From contig CAMVDX010000006.1 in the NCBI GenBank assembly GCA_947166355.1, forward strand, positions 1 through 64,000: a stretch of DNA of 64,000 nt, in the 5' to 3' direction. This DNA comes from an uncultured Treponema sp. Lineage in GTDB: Bacteria > Spirochaetota > Spirochaetia > Treponematales > Treponemataceae. Shown one piece after another: positions 1 through 7,323 of the stretch. Position 1 is the first letter of the stretch, and each line of letters opens with the position of its first letter. Below the pieces are notes generated by a model that worked only from the letters and a program-made list of their open reading frames with translations, made no database searches and had not been told where the DNA came from. A program made the position numbers and the translations under genes.

Positions 1-11
1 TTTCCCCGCAC

Positions 12-43
12 AAAAAATCCAGTGAGTTTTACTCACTGGATTT
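12..43 (-). terminator. Rho-independent terminator after the response regulator gene
   Basis: A perfect 12-bp stem (15-26 with 32-43, 5-nt loop) is followed on the minus strand by a run of six T. It lies 18 bases downstream of the stop codon of the response regulator. The core hairpin with CAGTGAG arms recurs near 3055 and 4352. Confidence 0.85.
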
Positions 44-60
44 CAGAAAACTGCCGTTTA

Positions 61-678
61 TTATCCATATCTGGCTAATAATTCGTTTCTGTCATTTACA
101 CCCGTCTTTTCATATATCAGTGAAATGTAGTTTTCTACCGCACGCTTTTTTATTCCAAGCTGATTTGCGATTTCGTCGTTTGAGTAGCGGCGGATCAGAA
201 GCTCCATAACTTCTTTTTCCCGACGGGTAAGAGCGTCTGTAAAGCTGTTATATTTTTTTAGGCTGGTCTGGAGTTCTTCCTGAATAAAAACCTGCCCGGC
301 CAGCACCTTTTCCATTCCTTCCAACAGCTCTGCGCATGAAGCATTTTTTGAAACATAGCCACTGGCCCCGCTGCTTACTGCACTCTGTACAATTCCTGCC
401 GCAAAAAACATTGAGTATACAATGATTTTTACATCAGGATATAAAGCATGAATTTTTGACATAAAATCAAAGCCGGTATTTTCGCCATAAAAGTTCAGGT
501 CGCAGATTACAAGAGATGGCAGACCGCCCTGCTCAGCCATTCTCTCAAAATCAGCCAAAGCCTGCTCATGAGTTCCCGCACTGCCGCAACACTTCCAGTC
601 TGAATTAGAAGTAAGCCAGCCGGAGGTTCCTAACCTCAGCATTTCGTGATCATCTACTATATAGAAAGTTTTGCTCAT
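61..678 (-). CDS. NarL/FixJ-type response regulator
   Basis: This is the DNA-binding response regulator of a two-component system. The receiver domain covers about residues 4-120, with acidic Asp9/Asp10, phospho-acceptor Asp60 (in VICDLNF), a Ser at 89 and Lys111. A LuxR-type helix-turn-helix begins with LTRREKE at about residue 150 and runs to the end. The length of 205 aa is normal for the family. It lies downstream of the histidine kinase gene on the same strand, separated by 79 bp that hold a family A palindrome. A GAGG Shine-Dalgarno sits about 10 nt before the ATG. The two proteins are very likely a cognate pair; the signal and target genes cannot be read from the sequence. Confidence 0.93.
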   Translation of the reverse strand: MSKTFYIVDDHEMLRLGTSGWLTSNSDWKCCGSAGTHEQALADFERMAEQGGLPSLVICDLNFYGENTGFDFMSKIHALYPDVKIIVYSMFFAAGIVQSAVSSGASGYVSKNASCAELLEGMEKVLAGQVFIQEELQTSLKKYNSFTDALTRREKEVMELLIRRYSNDEIANQLGIKKRAVENYISLIYEKTGVNDRNELLARYG

Positions 679-694
679 ATTATAAATTCCTCAC

Positions 695-753
695 GTCATC
701 CCGAACTCGTTTCGGGATCTTTCTGATAGATGCTGAAACAAGTTCAGCATGAC
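695..753. repeat. Family A palindromic repeat between kinase and regulator
   Basis: GTCAT and ATGAC ends enclose two hairpins, one around cccgaa/ttcggg and one around tgctgaa/ttcagca. The same two-hairpin element occurs at 21437-21494, with degraded forms at 35338 and 53381. It starts 4 bases after the kinase stop codon. Confidence 0.85.
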
Positions 754-757
754 ATGG

Positions 758-1927
758 CTAAATCTCCACTGTAATCTGGGTACCGCAGTCCGGTTCGCTT
801 CTGTAAGTCACTTTACCACTCAAAAGCTGCACTCTCTCAATTATGTTTCTAACTCCGAAATGAAAGCTCTCTGTTTTTTCAAAAAGGCCGCTGTTAATCT
901 GCGCCACCATATCCTGGCTCATACCGCAACCGTCATCTGTGATGATAACTTTGAGTTTCCTGTCGGGCAAATCCCCCTTAAAGAGCACCGTCACCTCATG
1001 CGCTCCGGCATGCTTTTTTATATTCTGAAAAGCTTCCTGCACAATGCGGTAAATGTGCATCAACTGTTCATCATTCCAAACAGAAAAATCAACAGTCTCC
1101 TCTGCCACAATGCGAAGCTCCACTGCCCCCTTTTCGTTTTCCCCAAAAATCTTACTTCCTAAAAGCTCAAGGGCTCCAACCATCTCGCTGCCTGAAATTG
1201 CAGGCGGTGTAAGGTTGTAACAAAGCTTACGGATATCTTCTATATTTTGATTCTGTGTGCTGATGATTTTTTCTGCTGCATCTTTATCAGAAAGATTTTC
1301 CGCCAGAAGAGAAACATAGCGCATACTCTGGGCAACCGTGTCGTGAAGCTCGCGCGAAATCCTGCGCCGCTCCGCCTCCTGCACTTCCATAGTGTGCCGC
1401 AGAAACTGCTCAGACTCAGAAATTACCCTGTCACGCTTTTTGATTTCGCGGGCATTAAGTAAAATCAGAATTACCGCGCCTACCGCAAAGGAAACAATGT
1501 ACATAATAAAATACTGGTAAAAGGTTTTGTGCGTATCTTCCAGAGCGTAATTCTGATTACGAAGATAAGCCATCATGGCAAGGTCTATTTTCTGGATTGA
1601 CTGGTCAAGGGCAAGATTCTGCAAGGCATCGAGCCCCTCACCATCTGCACTGCTTACAAGGGCCAGAATATTCTGTGCTTCTGTCTTACAGCTTTTCATC
1701 TGATTTTGGGCTGCAACTTTCAGTTCAGGATAAGAATTAAACTTCTCTATCTGATAGTTATCCAGAGCTTCAATAAAAGCCAGACACGAAGTCTCATCTC
1801 TTTTCTGCTGAAACTCCACCCACGAAGAATATAGAACCTTAGAGTCGGTAAACTTTTCCTGCGGCTGCTTTGAGCAGGAAGCAAGGATGAGAAGGATTAA
1901 GATGATGACAATTACAGATTTTTTCAT
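758..1927 (-). CDS. Sensor histidine kinase, NarX-like, with lipoprotein-type N-terminus
   Basis: This is a HisKA_3-type sensor kinase of 389 aa. Residues 1-20 form a signal sequence ending in a lipobox (LASC, Cys18), so the sensor region (about 19-136) probably sits outside the membrane and may be lipid-anchored as well as tethered by one transmembrane helix at about 139-159. A short coiled linker leads to the phospho-acceptor motif ERRRISRELHD with His195. The ATPase domain shows the N box (RIVQEAFQNIKKHA), G1 (DDGCGM) and G2 (HFGVRNI). It precedes the response regulator in the same direction. The Shine-Dalgarno is weak. The ligand is unknown. Confidence 0.93.
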   Translation of the reverse strand: MKKSVIVIILILLILASCSKQPQEKFTDSKVLYSSWVEFQQKRDETSCLAFIEALDNYQIEKFNSYPELKVAAQNQMKSCKTEAQNILALVSSADGEGLDALQNLALDQSIQKIDLAMMAYLRNQNYALEDTHKTFYQYFIMYIVSFAVGAVILILLNAREIKKRDRVISESEQFLRHTMEVQEAERRRISRELHDTVAQSMRYVSLLAENLSDKDAAEKIISTQNQNIEDIRKLCYNLTPPAISGSEMVGALELLGSKIFGENEKGAVELRIVAEETVDFSVWNDEQLMHIYRIVQEAFQNIKKHAGAHEVTVLFKGDLPDRKLKVIITDDGCGMSQDMVAQINSGLFEKTESFHFGVRNIIERVQLLSGKVTYRSEPDCGTQITVEI

Positions 1928-1934
1928 AAGTATA

Positions 1935-1974
1935 GATTGCCACGCCCTTCATTTCGCTCAGGGCTCGCAATGAC
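1935..1974. repeat. Family B palindromic repeat
   Basis: This short copy reads gattgccacg...ctcgcaatgac and fills the gap between the ECF-S-like gene and the kinase gene. Confidence 0.85.
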
Positions 1975-1975
1975 C

Positions 1976-2587
1976 TCACTGCGATTGCCCCCCCCTATAC
2001 ATATATCTAGTATAAAGAATGTAAATTCCAAAGCCTGTAAAGGTTGTGATTATTCTGTCCAGAATAGTAATAGGAATACGCCCCACAATACACGAAGCAA
2101 GAACTCCCATCTGGTCACCACTAAAGGCAAAGATGATTTTATCAAAAGGCCCTGCTTCCATAACCAGTGTATATGTAAAGTAACTTATAATGCCCGACAC
2201 CACCGAGCAGGCCAGCGCCGCACAAACTGCCGCACTCAGAATGTAAAGAAATGTGAGGTTTACGCCCTTTTTAAGATTTTCCTTTTTGCGCACAAAAGTC
2301 CAGGTCACTAAAATTATGGTAAGAGCCGAAAGCGTAAAAAGATATACATAATCATTTTTGCCGTAAAGAATCACAAGCTTGATGCAACCGCAGATTACAT
2401 TCACTACATAAGTCATAATTGCAGGCAGCACACCGTATGTAAAAAGCACCGCCATGGCAAAAGTCATATCTAAAAAAAGCGGCACATGGAGTACAGTCTG
2501 AAACAAGGTGGCAGTTGCAAAGTCCAGAATACCGGCAACTACCACTACAAGACAAATTATAAGATTGTTTTTTAACTTTGCTGTCAT
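1976..2587 (-). CDS. ECF transporter S-component-like membrane protein
   Basis: A 203-aa integral membrane protein with about six hydrophobic segments. The arrangement (a Gly/Pro turn GVLPAI followed by TYVVNVICG) resembles substrate-binding S subunits of ECF vitamin transporters. That is a family-level resemblance, and the substrate is unknown. I chose the ATG at 2587 (MTAKLKNN): the longer frame to 2644 would run into the preceding gene's stop. It lies upstream of the sensor kinase on the same strand, so it may be co-transcribed and supply or sense a small molecule. A fragment of its coding sequence is duplicated near 3604. Confidence 0.7.
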   Translation of the reverse strand: MTAKLKNNLIICLVVVVAGILDFATATLFQTVLHVPLFLDMTFAMAVLFTYGVLPAIMTYVVNVICGCIKLVILYGKNDYVYLFTLSALTIILVTWTFVRKKENLKKGVNLTFLYILSAAVCAALACSVVSGIISYFTYTLVMEAGPFDKIIFAFSGDQMGVLASCIVGRIPITILDRIITTFTGFGIYILYTRYMYRGGQSQ

Positions 2588-2628
2588 ATCAGTCTCATTA
2601 TACTGCAGAAAGGCAAGCAAGACAAAAA

Positions 2629-3006
2629 TTATTTGACCCGCCAATATTCGTCATAAAAGAAAAAGAATTTTCCTTTTTTTATTCTGACTCCATAATCTCC
2701 TGTTGAAACAGTACTAGAGATACTATAGGTAATAGTAAAAGTTATTTCCCCATTATCAAAATCACCGCTCGCTAACTTATATGTTCCACGGCAATAGGTT
2801 CTCTTATCTTCCTTATAAATATCTACCCATGTATTGTCATCATATAGGGTAACTCTATCAGTGGCTGATTCATAAACCGCAACCTCTTTTCCAGCTGCTT
2901 CATTAGAAGCACTACCACTACCTGAAGGATTTGAACAAGAGACAAATCCGGCTGCAAGCATCCCAATAACAAATAAAAATGCAAATAAATTATAAATTTT
3001 TTTCAT
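2629..3006 (-). CDS. Small hypothetical lipoprotein
   Basis: A 125-aa secreted lipoprotein: lysine-rich start, hydrophobic core and lipobox FVSC, then a Ser/Gly-rich linker beginning CSNPSGSGS. The mature part is beta-rich (TYCRGTYKL, EITFTITYSI), and the protein ends YDEYWRVK. The start at 3006 is preferred because a GGAGG Shine-Dalgarno lies 11 nt upstream; the earlier ATG at 3024 overlaps that site. I do not recognise the family. The CSNP linker style is shared with the lipoprotein at 3668-4291, suggesting related or co-selected surface proteins. Confidence 0.8.
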   Translation of the reverse strand: MKKIYNLFAFLFVIGMLAAGFVSCSNPSGSGSASNEAAGKEVAVYESATDRVTLYDDNTWVDIYKEDKRTYCRGTYKLASGDFDNGEITFTITYSISSTVSTGDYGVRIKKGKFFFFYDEYWRVK

Positions 3007-3051
3007 AATAATGTTTTCCTCCATTTGTAATTATCTTTTATGACCAGATAA

Positions 3052-3079
3052 AAAAACAGTGAGTTTTACCCACTGTTTT
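3052..3079 (-). terminator. Second terminator downstream of rpsO (CAGTGAG hairpin)
   Basis: An imperfect stem (aacagtgagt against acccactgtt) is followed on the minus strand by seven T. It acts in tandem with the rpsO terminator and belongs to the same hairpin type as 12-43 and about 4352-4375. Confidence 0.7.
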
Positions 3080-3088
3080 GGGCAAAAA

Positions 3089-3122
3089 AAATCCCGCACA
3101 GCGCGATGGCTGGCGGGATTTT
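3089..3122 (-). terminator. rpsO terminator
   Basis: An aaatcccgc / gcgggattt stem is followed on the minus strand by eight T. It lies 50 bases after the rpsO stop, with a family C palindrome in between. Confidence 0.85.
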
Positions 3123-3127
3123 GAATG

Positions 3128-3166
3128 ATGGTTTCGATACACCTGCTTCGCAGGCACTCAACCACC
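3128..3166. repeat. Family C palindromic repeat 3' of rpsO
   Basis: The arms ggtttcgatac and the matching gagtgcc...ggtggttgag (minus sense) surround a variable tip cctgcttcgcagg. It starts about 6 bases after the rpsO stop codon. Confidence 0.85.
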
Positions 3167-3172
3167 GAGGCG

Positions 3173-3442
3173 CTATTTTCTGAGTCCGAGCTCTTTGATG
3201 AATGCGCGGTAACCTTCGAGGTCTGTGCGTTCAAAGTAGCGGAGCATCTTGCGGCGCTGACCTACAACCTTAAGAAGTGCACGTTTAGCGTTAGCATCCT
3301 TTGGGAACTGCTTGTTGTGAGCAGTAAGCTGCTCAACACGCTGTGTCATAAGAGCGATCTGAACCTTTACATTACCAGTATCAGTTTCTTTTGCGCCGTA
3401 CTTCTTTACTGTTGCGGCTGTTGTTTCTTTAGCAAGTGCCAT
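3173..3442 (-). CDS. rpsO: 30S ribosomal protein S15
   Basis: At 89 aa this has the standard S15 length and signature: a GDTGNVKVQIA-like region (here TDTGNVKVQIALMTQRV), a LTAHNKQFPKDANAKRALL stretch, then QRRKMLRYF and the C-terminal YRAFIKELGLRK. S15 binds 16S rRNA in the central domain and nucleates assembly of the 30S platform. An AAGGGG Shine-Dalgarno precedes the ATG. It has its own promoter about 130 nt upstream and two downstream terminators, so it is probably monocistronic. The long leader may contain an autoregulatory S15 site, as known in other bacteria; I cannot confirm the fold. Confidence 0.97.
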   Translation of the reverse strand: MALAKETTAATVKKYGAKETDTGNVKVQIALMTQRVEQLTAHNKQFPKDANAKRALLKVVGQRRKMLRYFERTDLEGYRAFIKELGLRK

Positions 3443-3569
3443 TTTGGAACCCCTTAAAAATTTATAATTTCCAGCCAGGCTGAAAACTCTGTCTGAGCGG
3501 AATTTATGCAGGTCGGTCTCCGGGTTTCTGGAAACAAATCACAAAATATTCCGTAAAACAGATTTTATG

Positions 3570-3598
3570 ATTATATAGAAAAAGACAATGTGAATCAA
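3570..3598 (-). promoter_or_regulatory. rpsO promoter
   Basis: On the minus strand TTGATT (3593-3598) and TATAAT (3570-3575) are separated by 17 bp. This gives an untranslated leader of about 120 nt before rpsO. Confidence 0.75.
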
Positions 3599-3603
3599 TA
3601 TAT

Positions 3604-3657
3604 CCCCGCACAAACTGCCGCACTTAAAATATAAAGAAAAGTGAGGTTTATGCCTGT
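3604..3657 (-). pseudogene. Fragment duplicated from the ECF-S-like gene
   Basis: About 50 bp match positions 2218-2270 closely and would encode the same NLTFLYILSAAVCA segment in the minus direction. No start or remaining gene body is present, so this is a displaced fragment. It ends beside the rpsO promoter. Confidence 0.75.
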
Positions 3658-3667
3658 AAGAAAAGAG

Positions 3668-4291
3668 TTATTTTTTCGTGTATACAAAACGCATCTCACC
3701 TTTTCCAATTGCATCTTCATCCACATTTTCTCCCATAATTGAGCCTGAAAGTGCCACCTCCATTTCAACATAATCATACAAGGTAACTACAGTACGATTC
3801 TTATTGATTTTCACATAGTTATCGGATTTTTTATTATTTTTTGTAACTCTAAGACCAAATAATTGAGCCATTGCTAAACTTTGGTCCATTTCATCAAAAT
3901 CCTTTTTCCTTTTTTTGGAAGTCTCTTCAAAATCGGAAATTAATTCACGTAAAACAGCATTTGCACTTTCTTTCGTCAGGGTAACTACCTTAGGAAATCC
4001 GATTGTATGGCCATCCTTATCAGTATGATTAAGAATTTCATCAATATTAGAGCTTTCAAAATTATCAGCATCAGGCTTTCCATTCTCTGAGTTATAAAGC
4101 AAAAAATAAGCCTCAGTGAGCTCCCAGGTTCCGCTTAAATCTTCATCTTTATCCAGAACATCCTTTAAATTGTCCTGAGTTTTTATGTCTTCTGAAGAAC
4201 CTCCAGAACCAGAATCTGAAGCTGGATTTGAACAACCTGCCATCAAAAGTATAGCAGAAACCAAAACTGATAAAAATACTAGTTTTTTCAT
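3668..4291 (-). CDS. Hypothetical lipoprotein
   Basis: A 207-aa lipoprotein with signal sequence and lipobox LMAGC (Cys20), followed by a Ser/Gly linker (CSNPASDSGSGG). The mature part is hydrophilic and charged, with a Lys-rich helix (about 135-150) and a C-terminal beta-rich part ending FVYTKK. A GGGAGA Shine-Dalgarno precedes the ATG. No known domain is recognised. The phrase DLSGTWELTEAYFLLYN resembles the opening strand of lipocalin-like or META-type secreted domains, but that is a weak impression. It has the same start style as the lipoprotein at 2629-3006. Confidence 0.8.
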   Translation of the reverse strand: MKKLVFLSVLVSAILLMAGCSNPASDSGSGGSSEDIKTQDNLKDVLDKDEDLSGTWELTEAYFLLYNSENGKPDADNFESSNIDEILNHTDKDGHTIGFPKVVTLTKESANAVLRELISDFEETSKKRKKDFDEMDQSLAMAQLFGLRVTKNNKKSDNYVKINKNRTVVTLYDYVEMEVALSGSIMGENVDEDAIGKGEMRFVYTKK

Positions 4292-4351
4292 AAAAAATCT
4301 CCCATAAAAATGTAATACTTTTTTATAGTATTTCCCTCCCCCGGAAAAATC

Positions 4352-4376
4352 AAGTGAGTTTTACTCACTGTTTTGA
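4352..4376 (-). repeat. CAGTGAG hairpin in the divergent intergenic region
   Basis: The arms agtgag/ctcact around tttta match the hairpins at 12-43 and 3052-3079. Here it lies in the divergent region between a minus lipoprotein gene and the plus EAL gene, with no minus gene upstream to terminate. Confidence 0.6.
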
Positions 4377-4432
4377 CAGAATCTCGGCACAAACTGCAAT
4401 ACCTTAACTTTGTTTTACAACAGATTTTTTAA

Positions 4433-4461
4433 TTTACAAGTTTATGTACATAAAGTATACT
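4433..4461 (+). promoter_or_regulatory. Promoter of the EAL-domain gene
   Basis: TTTACA (4433-4438) and TATACT (4456-4461) with a 17-bp spacer give a leader of about 20 nt before the ATG at 4490. Confidence 0.7.
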
Positions 4462-4489
4462 AAGAAAATCATAAAGTAAGGCGGAAATC

Positions 4490-6157
4490 ATGAGATATCT
4501 GACACGTAAAAACATACGATTATTACTTTTAACTTTATTAGGCTTAGCATGTTTTATAGCAGTTAGTTTTAAGGGAAATAGACAAGGCCCATTCTTTACA
4601 ATCGGTACTTTACAAATTCCTTCTTCTACAATGAATGGCATTTTTTCCGGAATGATGTCTCTTATCTGTATTCTTCTTATTCTGACTGATTACAAAAAAG
4701 GATTTAAAATTGCAATTGGAATTAATCTTCTTGCAACTCTAAATCTTATTCTGGGAATGGCAATGCTACATTCCATTGTTTCACTGCCAGGTTTAATAAC
4801 AAACACAGTTTCCCTCATCACACTTATTACCATATATTCCTTTTACGCAAAGCTTTCTGTCAGTAACCTTACAGATTATATTACCGGTCAGGGCAACCGC
4901 CGAAGCTATGTACAGGAAGTAACTGATCATATAGAAGCCAGAAAATCGTTTACAATTGCCTGTATTGAGCTTGAAGATTTTAAACATACAAATGATATTT
5001 ACGGAATTCAGTTTGGTGATGCACTTATAAAGCTCGCTGCAAATAAGCTTGAATCTATCTTAGATAAAAAAGATAAAATGTTCCGTATTACAGGTTCAAA
5101 GCTTGCAATTCTTTTTGAGCCGGGTGAATCCCCGGAAGAAAGACTTAAAAGCGTTATTGCTCCAGAAAATGTTACCGTTACTTTTGGTTCTGGTGAAACT
5201 CAGACAGAAATAACAACTACAATTTCTATGGGAGCCGGAATTGTTTATTCACATCCTCCATATAATTATACAAAAACAGCCTCTTCGGTTCTTCATGATG
5301 CAGAAACAGCTCTTGCAGCAACCCGCAATATGTCTGATAAGAGAGTCTGTATTTTCAATGAAAATATGGAAAACTCTGATGTAAAACAAAGAGAAGCAGA
5401 GTTCCTGGTAAAGGAATCTCTTAAACACAAGTATTTCTTCCTTATGTATCAGCCTCAGTTTACAACAGGTGATAAAAAACTCCGCGGTTTTGAAACTTTA
5501 ATCCGCTGCAGAAAACCAGACTGTTCTATTGTAAATCCTATGTCGTTTATTCCTGCCGCAGAAAAATCAAATCTTATTATGAAGATTGACAGTTTTGTCC
5601 TTAAAGCCGCAATGAAGGAATTTCAGCCTATTCTTGATAATACTGACAGCGGGCTTATTATTTCTGTAAATGTTTCTGCAAAGACCATGTGTAATAAGGA
5701 CTTTGTAAAGAAAGTCAAAAAGCTGATAGAAGAAATTAACTTTCCTCCTGAAAATCTTGAAATTGAAATTACTGAATATTCTTTTGCAGAATCTCCGGAA
5801 ACAACAATCTCAAATATTCTTGCCCTGCGCGAAATGGGAGTTCATATTGCACTTGATGATTTTGGAACCGGCTATACTTCTATCAAACAGCTGATTACCC
5901 TGCCAATCAATCTGCTTAAAATCGATAAAACACTTATTGATGATATTGAAGTCAATCAGACAATGCGCGACATGGTAGACTCTGTAATTTACATGGGTCA
6001 TCTTATGAACTGTGAAGTTATTTCTGAAGGTGTTGAAAAAGAAGACCAGATTGATATTCTTCGCGAGCACAAATGCGACTTTATTCAGGGCTTTATCTGG
6101 GGTAAGCCTATAGACTTCGAAGAAGCAAAAAATATGTGCGAGCAGGAAGAGTTCTGA
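4490..6157 (+). CDS. Membrane GGDEF-EAL protein, probable c-di-GMP phosphodiesterase
   Basis: This 555-aa protein starts with about four transmembrane segments (residues 10-125). A GGDEF-fold domain follows (about 135-290) whose signature is degenerate: RITGSKLAILFE stands where R-GGDEF is expected, so cyclase activity is unlikely. The EAL domain (about 305-550) keeps the metal and catalytic residues in the forms FETLIR, ISVNVSA, EITEYSFAE, ALDDFGTGYTS, LKIDK, SEGVE and QGFIWG, although the name motif is ETL. It therefore probably hydrolyses c-di-GMP at the inner membrane face. The gene is single, with its own promoter and an AAGGCGG ribosome site. In a flagellated spirochaete it would plausibly affect motility. 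Confidence 0.92.
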   Translation: MRYLTRKNIRLLLLTLLGLACFIAVSFKGNRQGPFFTIGTLQIPSSTMNGIFSGMMSLICILLILTDYKKGFKIAIGINLLATLNLILGMAMLHSIVSLPGLITNTVSLITLITIYSFYAKLSVSNLTDYITGQGNRRSYVQEVTDHIEARKSFTIACIELEDFKHTNDIYGIQFGDALIKLAANKLESILDKKDKMFRITGSKLAILFEPGESPEERLKSVIAPENVTVTFGSGETQTEITTTISMGAGIVYSHPPYNYTKTASSVLHDAETALAATRNMSDKRVCIFNENMENSDVKQREAEFLVKESLKHKYFFLMYQPQFTTGDKKLRGFETLIRCRKPDCSIVNPMSFIPAAEKSNLIMKIDSFVLKAAMKEFQPILDNTDSGLIISVNVSAKTMCNKDFVKKVKKLIEEINFPPENLEIEITEYSFAESPETTISNILALREMGVHIALDDFGTGYTSIKQLITLPINLLKIDKTLIDDIEVNQTMRDMVDSVIYMGHLMNCEVISEGVEKEDQIDILREHKCDFIQGFIWGKPIDFEEAKNMCEQEEF

Positions 6158-6168
6158 TTTTTGATTGA

Positions 6169-6373
6169 TGGATTGCTTCGCCTTCGGCTCGCAATGACGG
6201 GATTTTCCGCCGGCTCGCAATGACGGGATTTTCTGCCGGCTCGCAATGCCAGGCTTCGTCATTGCGGAGAGCACCAGCAATGCAATAATTCTTCGTCATT
6301 GCGGGGAGCACAAACGTCGCAACACTCCTCCGTCATTGCGAGGAGCGAGCAAAGCGAGCGACGTGGCAATCCA
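6169..6373. repeat. Cluster of family B repeats
   Basis: Several whole and partial copies (tggattgcttcg, cgtcattgcg-gag, gacgtggcaatcca) are packed end to end between the EAL gene and ribF-like gene. The last copy abuts the ribF-like stop codon. Confidence 0.85.
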
Positions 6374-7156
6374 TTATACAAATCTTACAAAATCACAATC
6401 AGGAAGTTCTGTAATTTTTCCATCCTTAATTGTCAGTCGAACTAATTCATGTTTTTCATTTTCGGTGCGGTAAAGCCCGTCTGGTGGAAGCAGCTGGGAA
6501 CCAGGCAGCGGCGGCGGATTTTCGGTAGCAGCACGGCGCAGCTGTGCGATATCAATTTCGTAAGGCCGTTCCAGAAGTTCATTTGCCGTGGTAAAAAATC
6601 CCTTTTGTATCATTGTGCGTATATAAGAAGAACTGATTCTTTCTTCCTCATCTGTTCCTTCTCTAAAATATACGGGATCTACAAAAACCGTTTCTACCCC
6701 GTTTTTTTCTGCCCAGTAACGGATTGCCTGAGCATCTGTTGCACCTTTAAAACCGCAACGAAAGTCGATACCTTCTGCAAGAAGCTCCATATTGCAGACA
6801 TTCAAAAGAATACTCAGAAAATCAGTTCCCATCATACTGGCGAATGAATCATCAAAATCTACAATGATGGCAAAATCAAGACCGAGTTCTTCAAACAAAC
6901 GGAGCCTCTGATTAAGCGTACTGAGGTCTCCCATATAATCTTCGCTGTGCTTTATACCCGGAAGAGGTCGCGAAAAAGTAACTACCCCACATGAAAGTCC
7001 GCGCGCGCGCCCTGCTGCAATCAGTTCACCAATCAGTTTTCTGTGCCCTTTATGAAGCCCGTCAAAACTGCCTACCGAGATTCCGGTTTTTGGGAAGTTC
7101 TCATTTGAATCGCCGTTCAAAATTGCAAGAATATCGTTCCAAGTGTACAATTTCAT
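6374..7156 (-). CDS. RibF-type FAD synthetase (nucleotidyltransferase domain)
   Basis: The 260-aa protein has the FAD synthetase nucleotidyltransferase fold: GSFDGLHKGHRKL near residue 30 (the GxFDGxHxGH nucleotide-binding loop), GVVTFSRPLPG, the central LLAEGIDFRCGFKGATDA and the closing ISSSYIR motif. This domain adenylylates FMN to FAD. The C-terminal riboflavin kinase domain of standard bifunctional RibF (about 300+ aa) is absent or reduced to about 60 residues without its motifs, so a separate kinase would be needed for full FAD synthesis. The ATG has no strong Shine-Dalgarno. It diverges from ilvE across a small inverted repeat. Confidence 0.85.
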   Translation of the reverse strand: MKLYTWNDILAILNGDSNENFPKTGISVGSFDGLHKGHRKLIGELIAAGRARGLSCGVVTFSRPLPGIKHSEDYMGDLSTLNQRLRLFEELGLDFAIIVDFDDSFASMMGTDFLSILLNVCNMELLAEGIDFRCGFKGATDAQAIRYWAEKNGVETVFVDPVYFREGTDEEERISSSYIRTMIQKGFFTTANELLERPYEIDIAQLRRAATENPPPLPGSQLLPPDGLYRTENEKHELVRLTIKDGKITELPDCDFVRFV

Positions 7157-7196
7157 ACTTTGATTATAAAGGTTTTAGGTGTCAGGTTCTAGGTGA

Positions 7197-7238
7197 TTAA
7201 AAGCTAATAGCTAAAAGCTAAAAGCTAATAGCTTTTAA
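7197..7238. repeat. AAAAGCT short tandem repeat within a small inverted repeat
   Basis: TTAAAAGCTA and TAGCTTTTAA form 10-bp inverted ends around iterated aaagcta units. It lies between the divergent ribF-like gene and the ilvE promoter. The role is unknown. Confidence 0.7.
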
Positions 7239-7243
7239 ATCTC

Positions 7244-7272
7244 TTTACATAAATCTAAATAAGATATATAAT
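7244..7272 (+). promoter_or_regulatory. ilvE promoter
   Basis: TTTACA (7244-7249) and TATAAT (7267-7272) are spaced by 17 bp, upstream of a GGGGG Shine-Dalgarno and the ATG at 7324. Confidence 0.75.
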
Positions 7273-7323
7273 ATTCAGTATGAATAAAGAACTTTAGTAT
7301 TATTAAAGACATGGGGGCTAAAT

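Noticed and set aside
3031..3234. 67-aa open frame between rpsO and the lipoprotein gene
   Set aside because: It covers two terminators, a family C repeat and part of rpsO in another frame.
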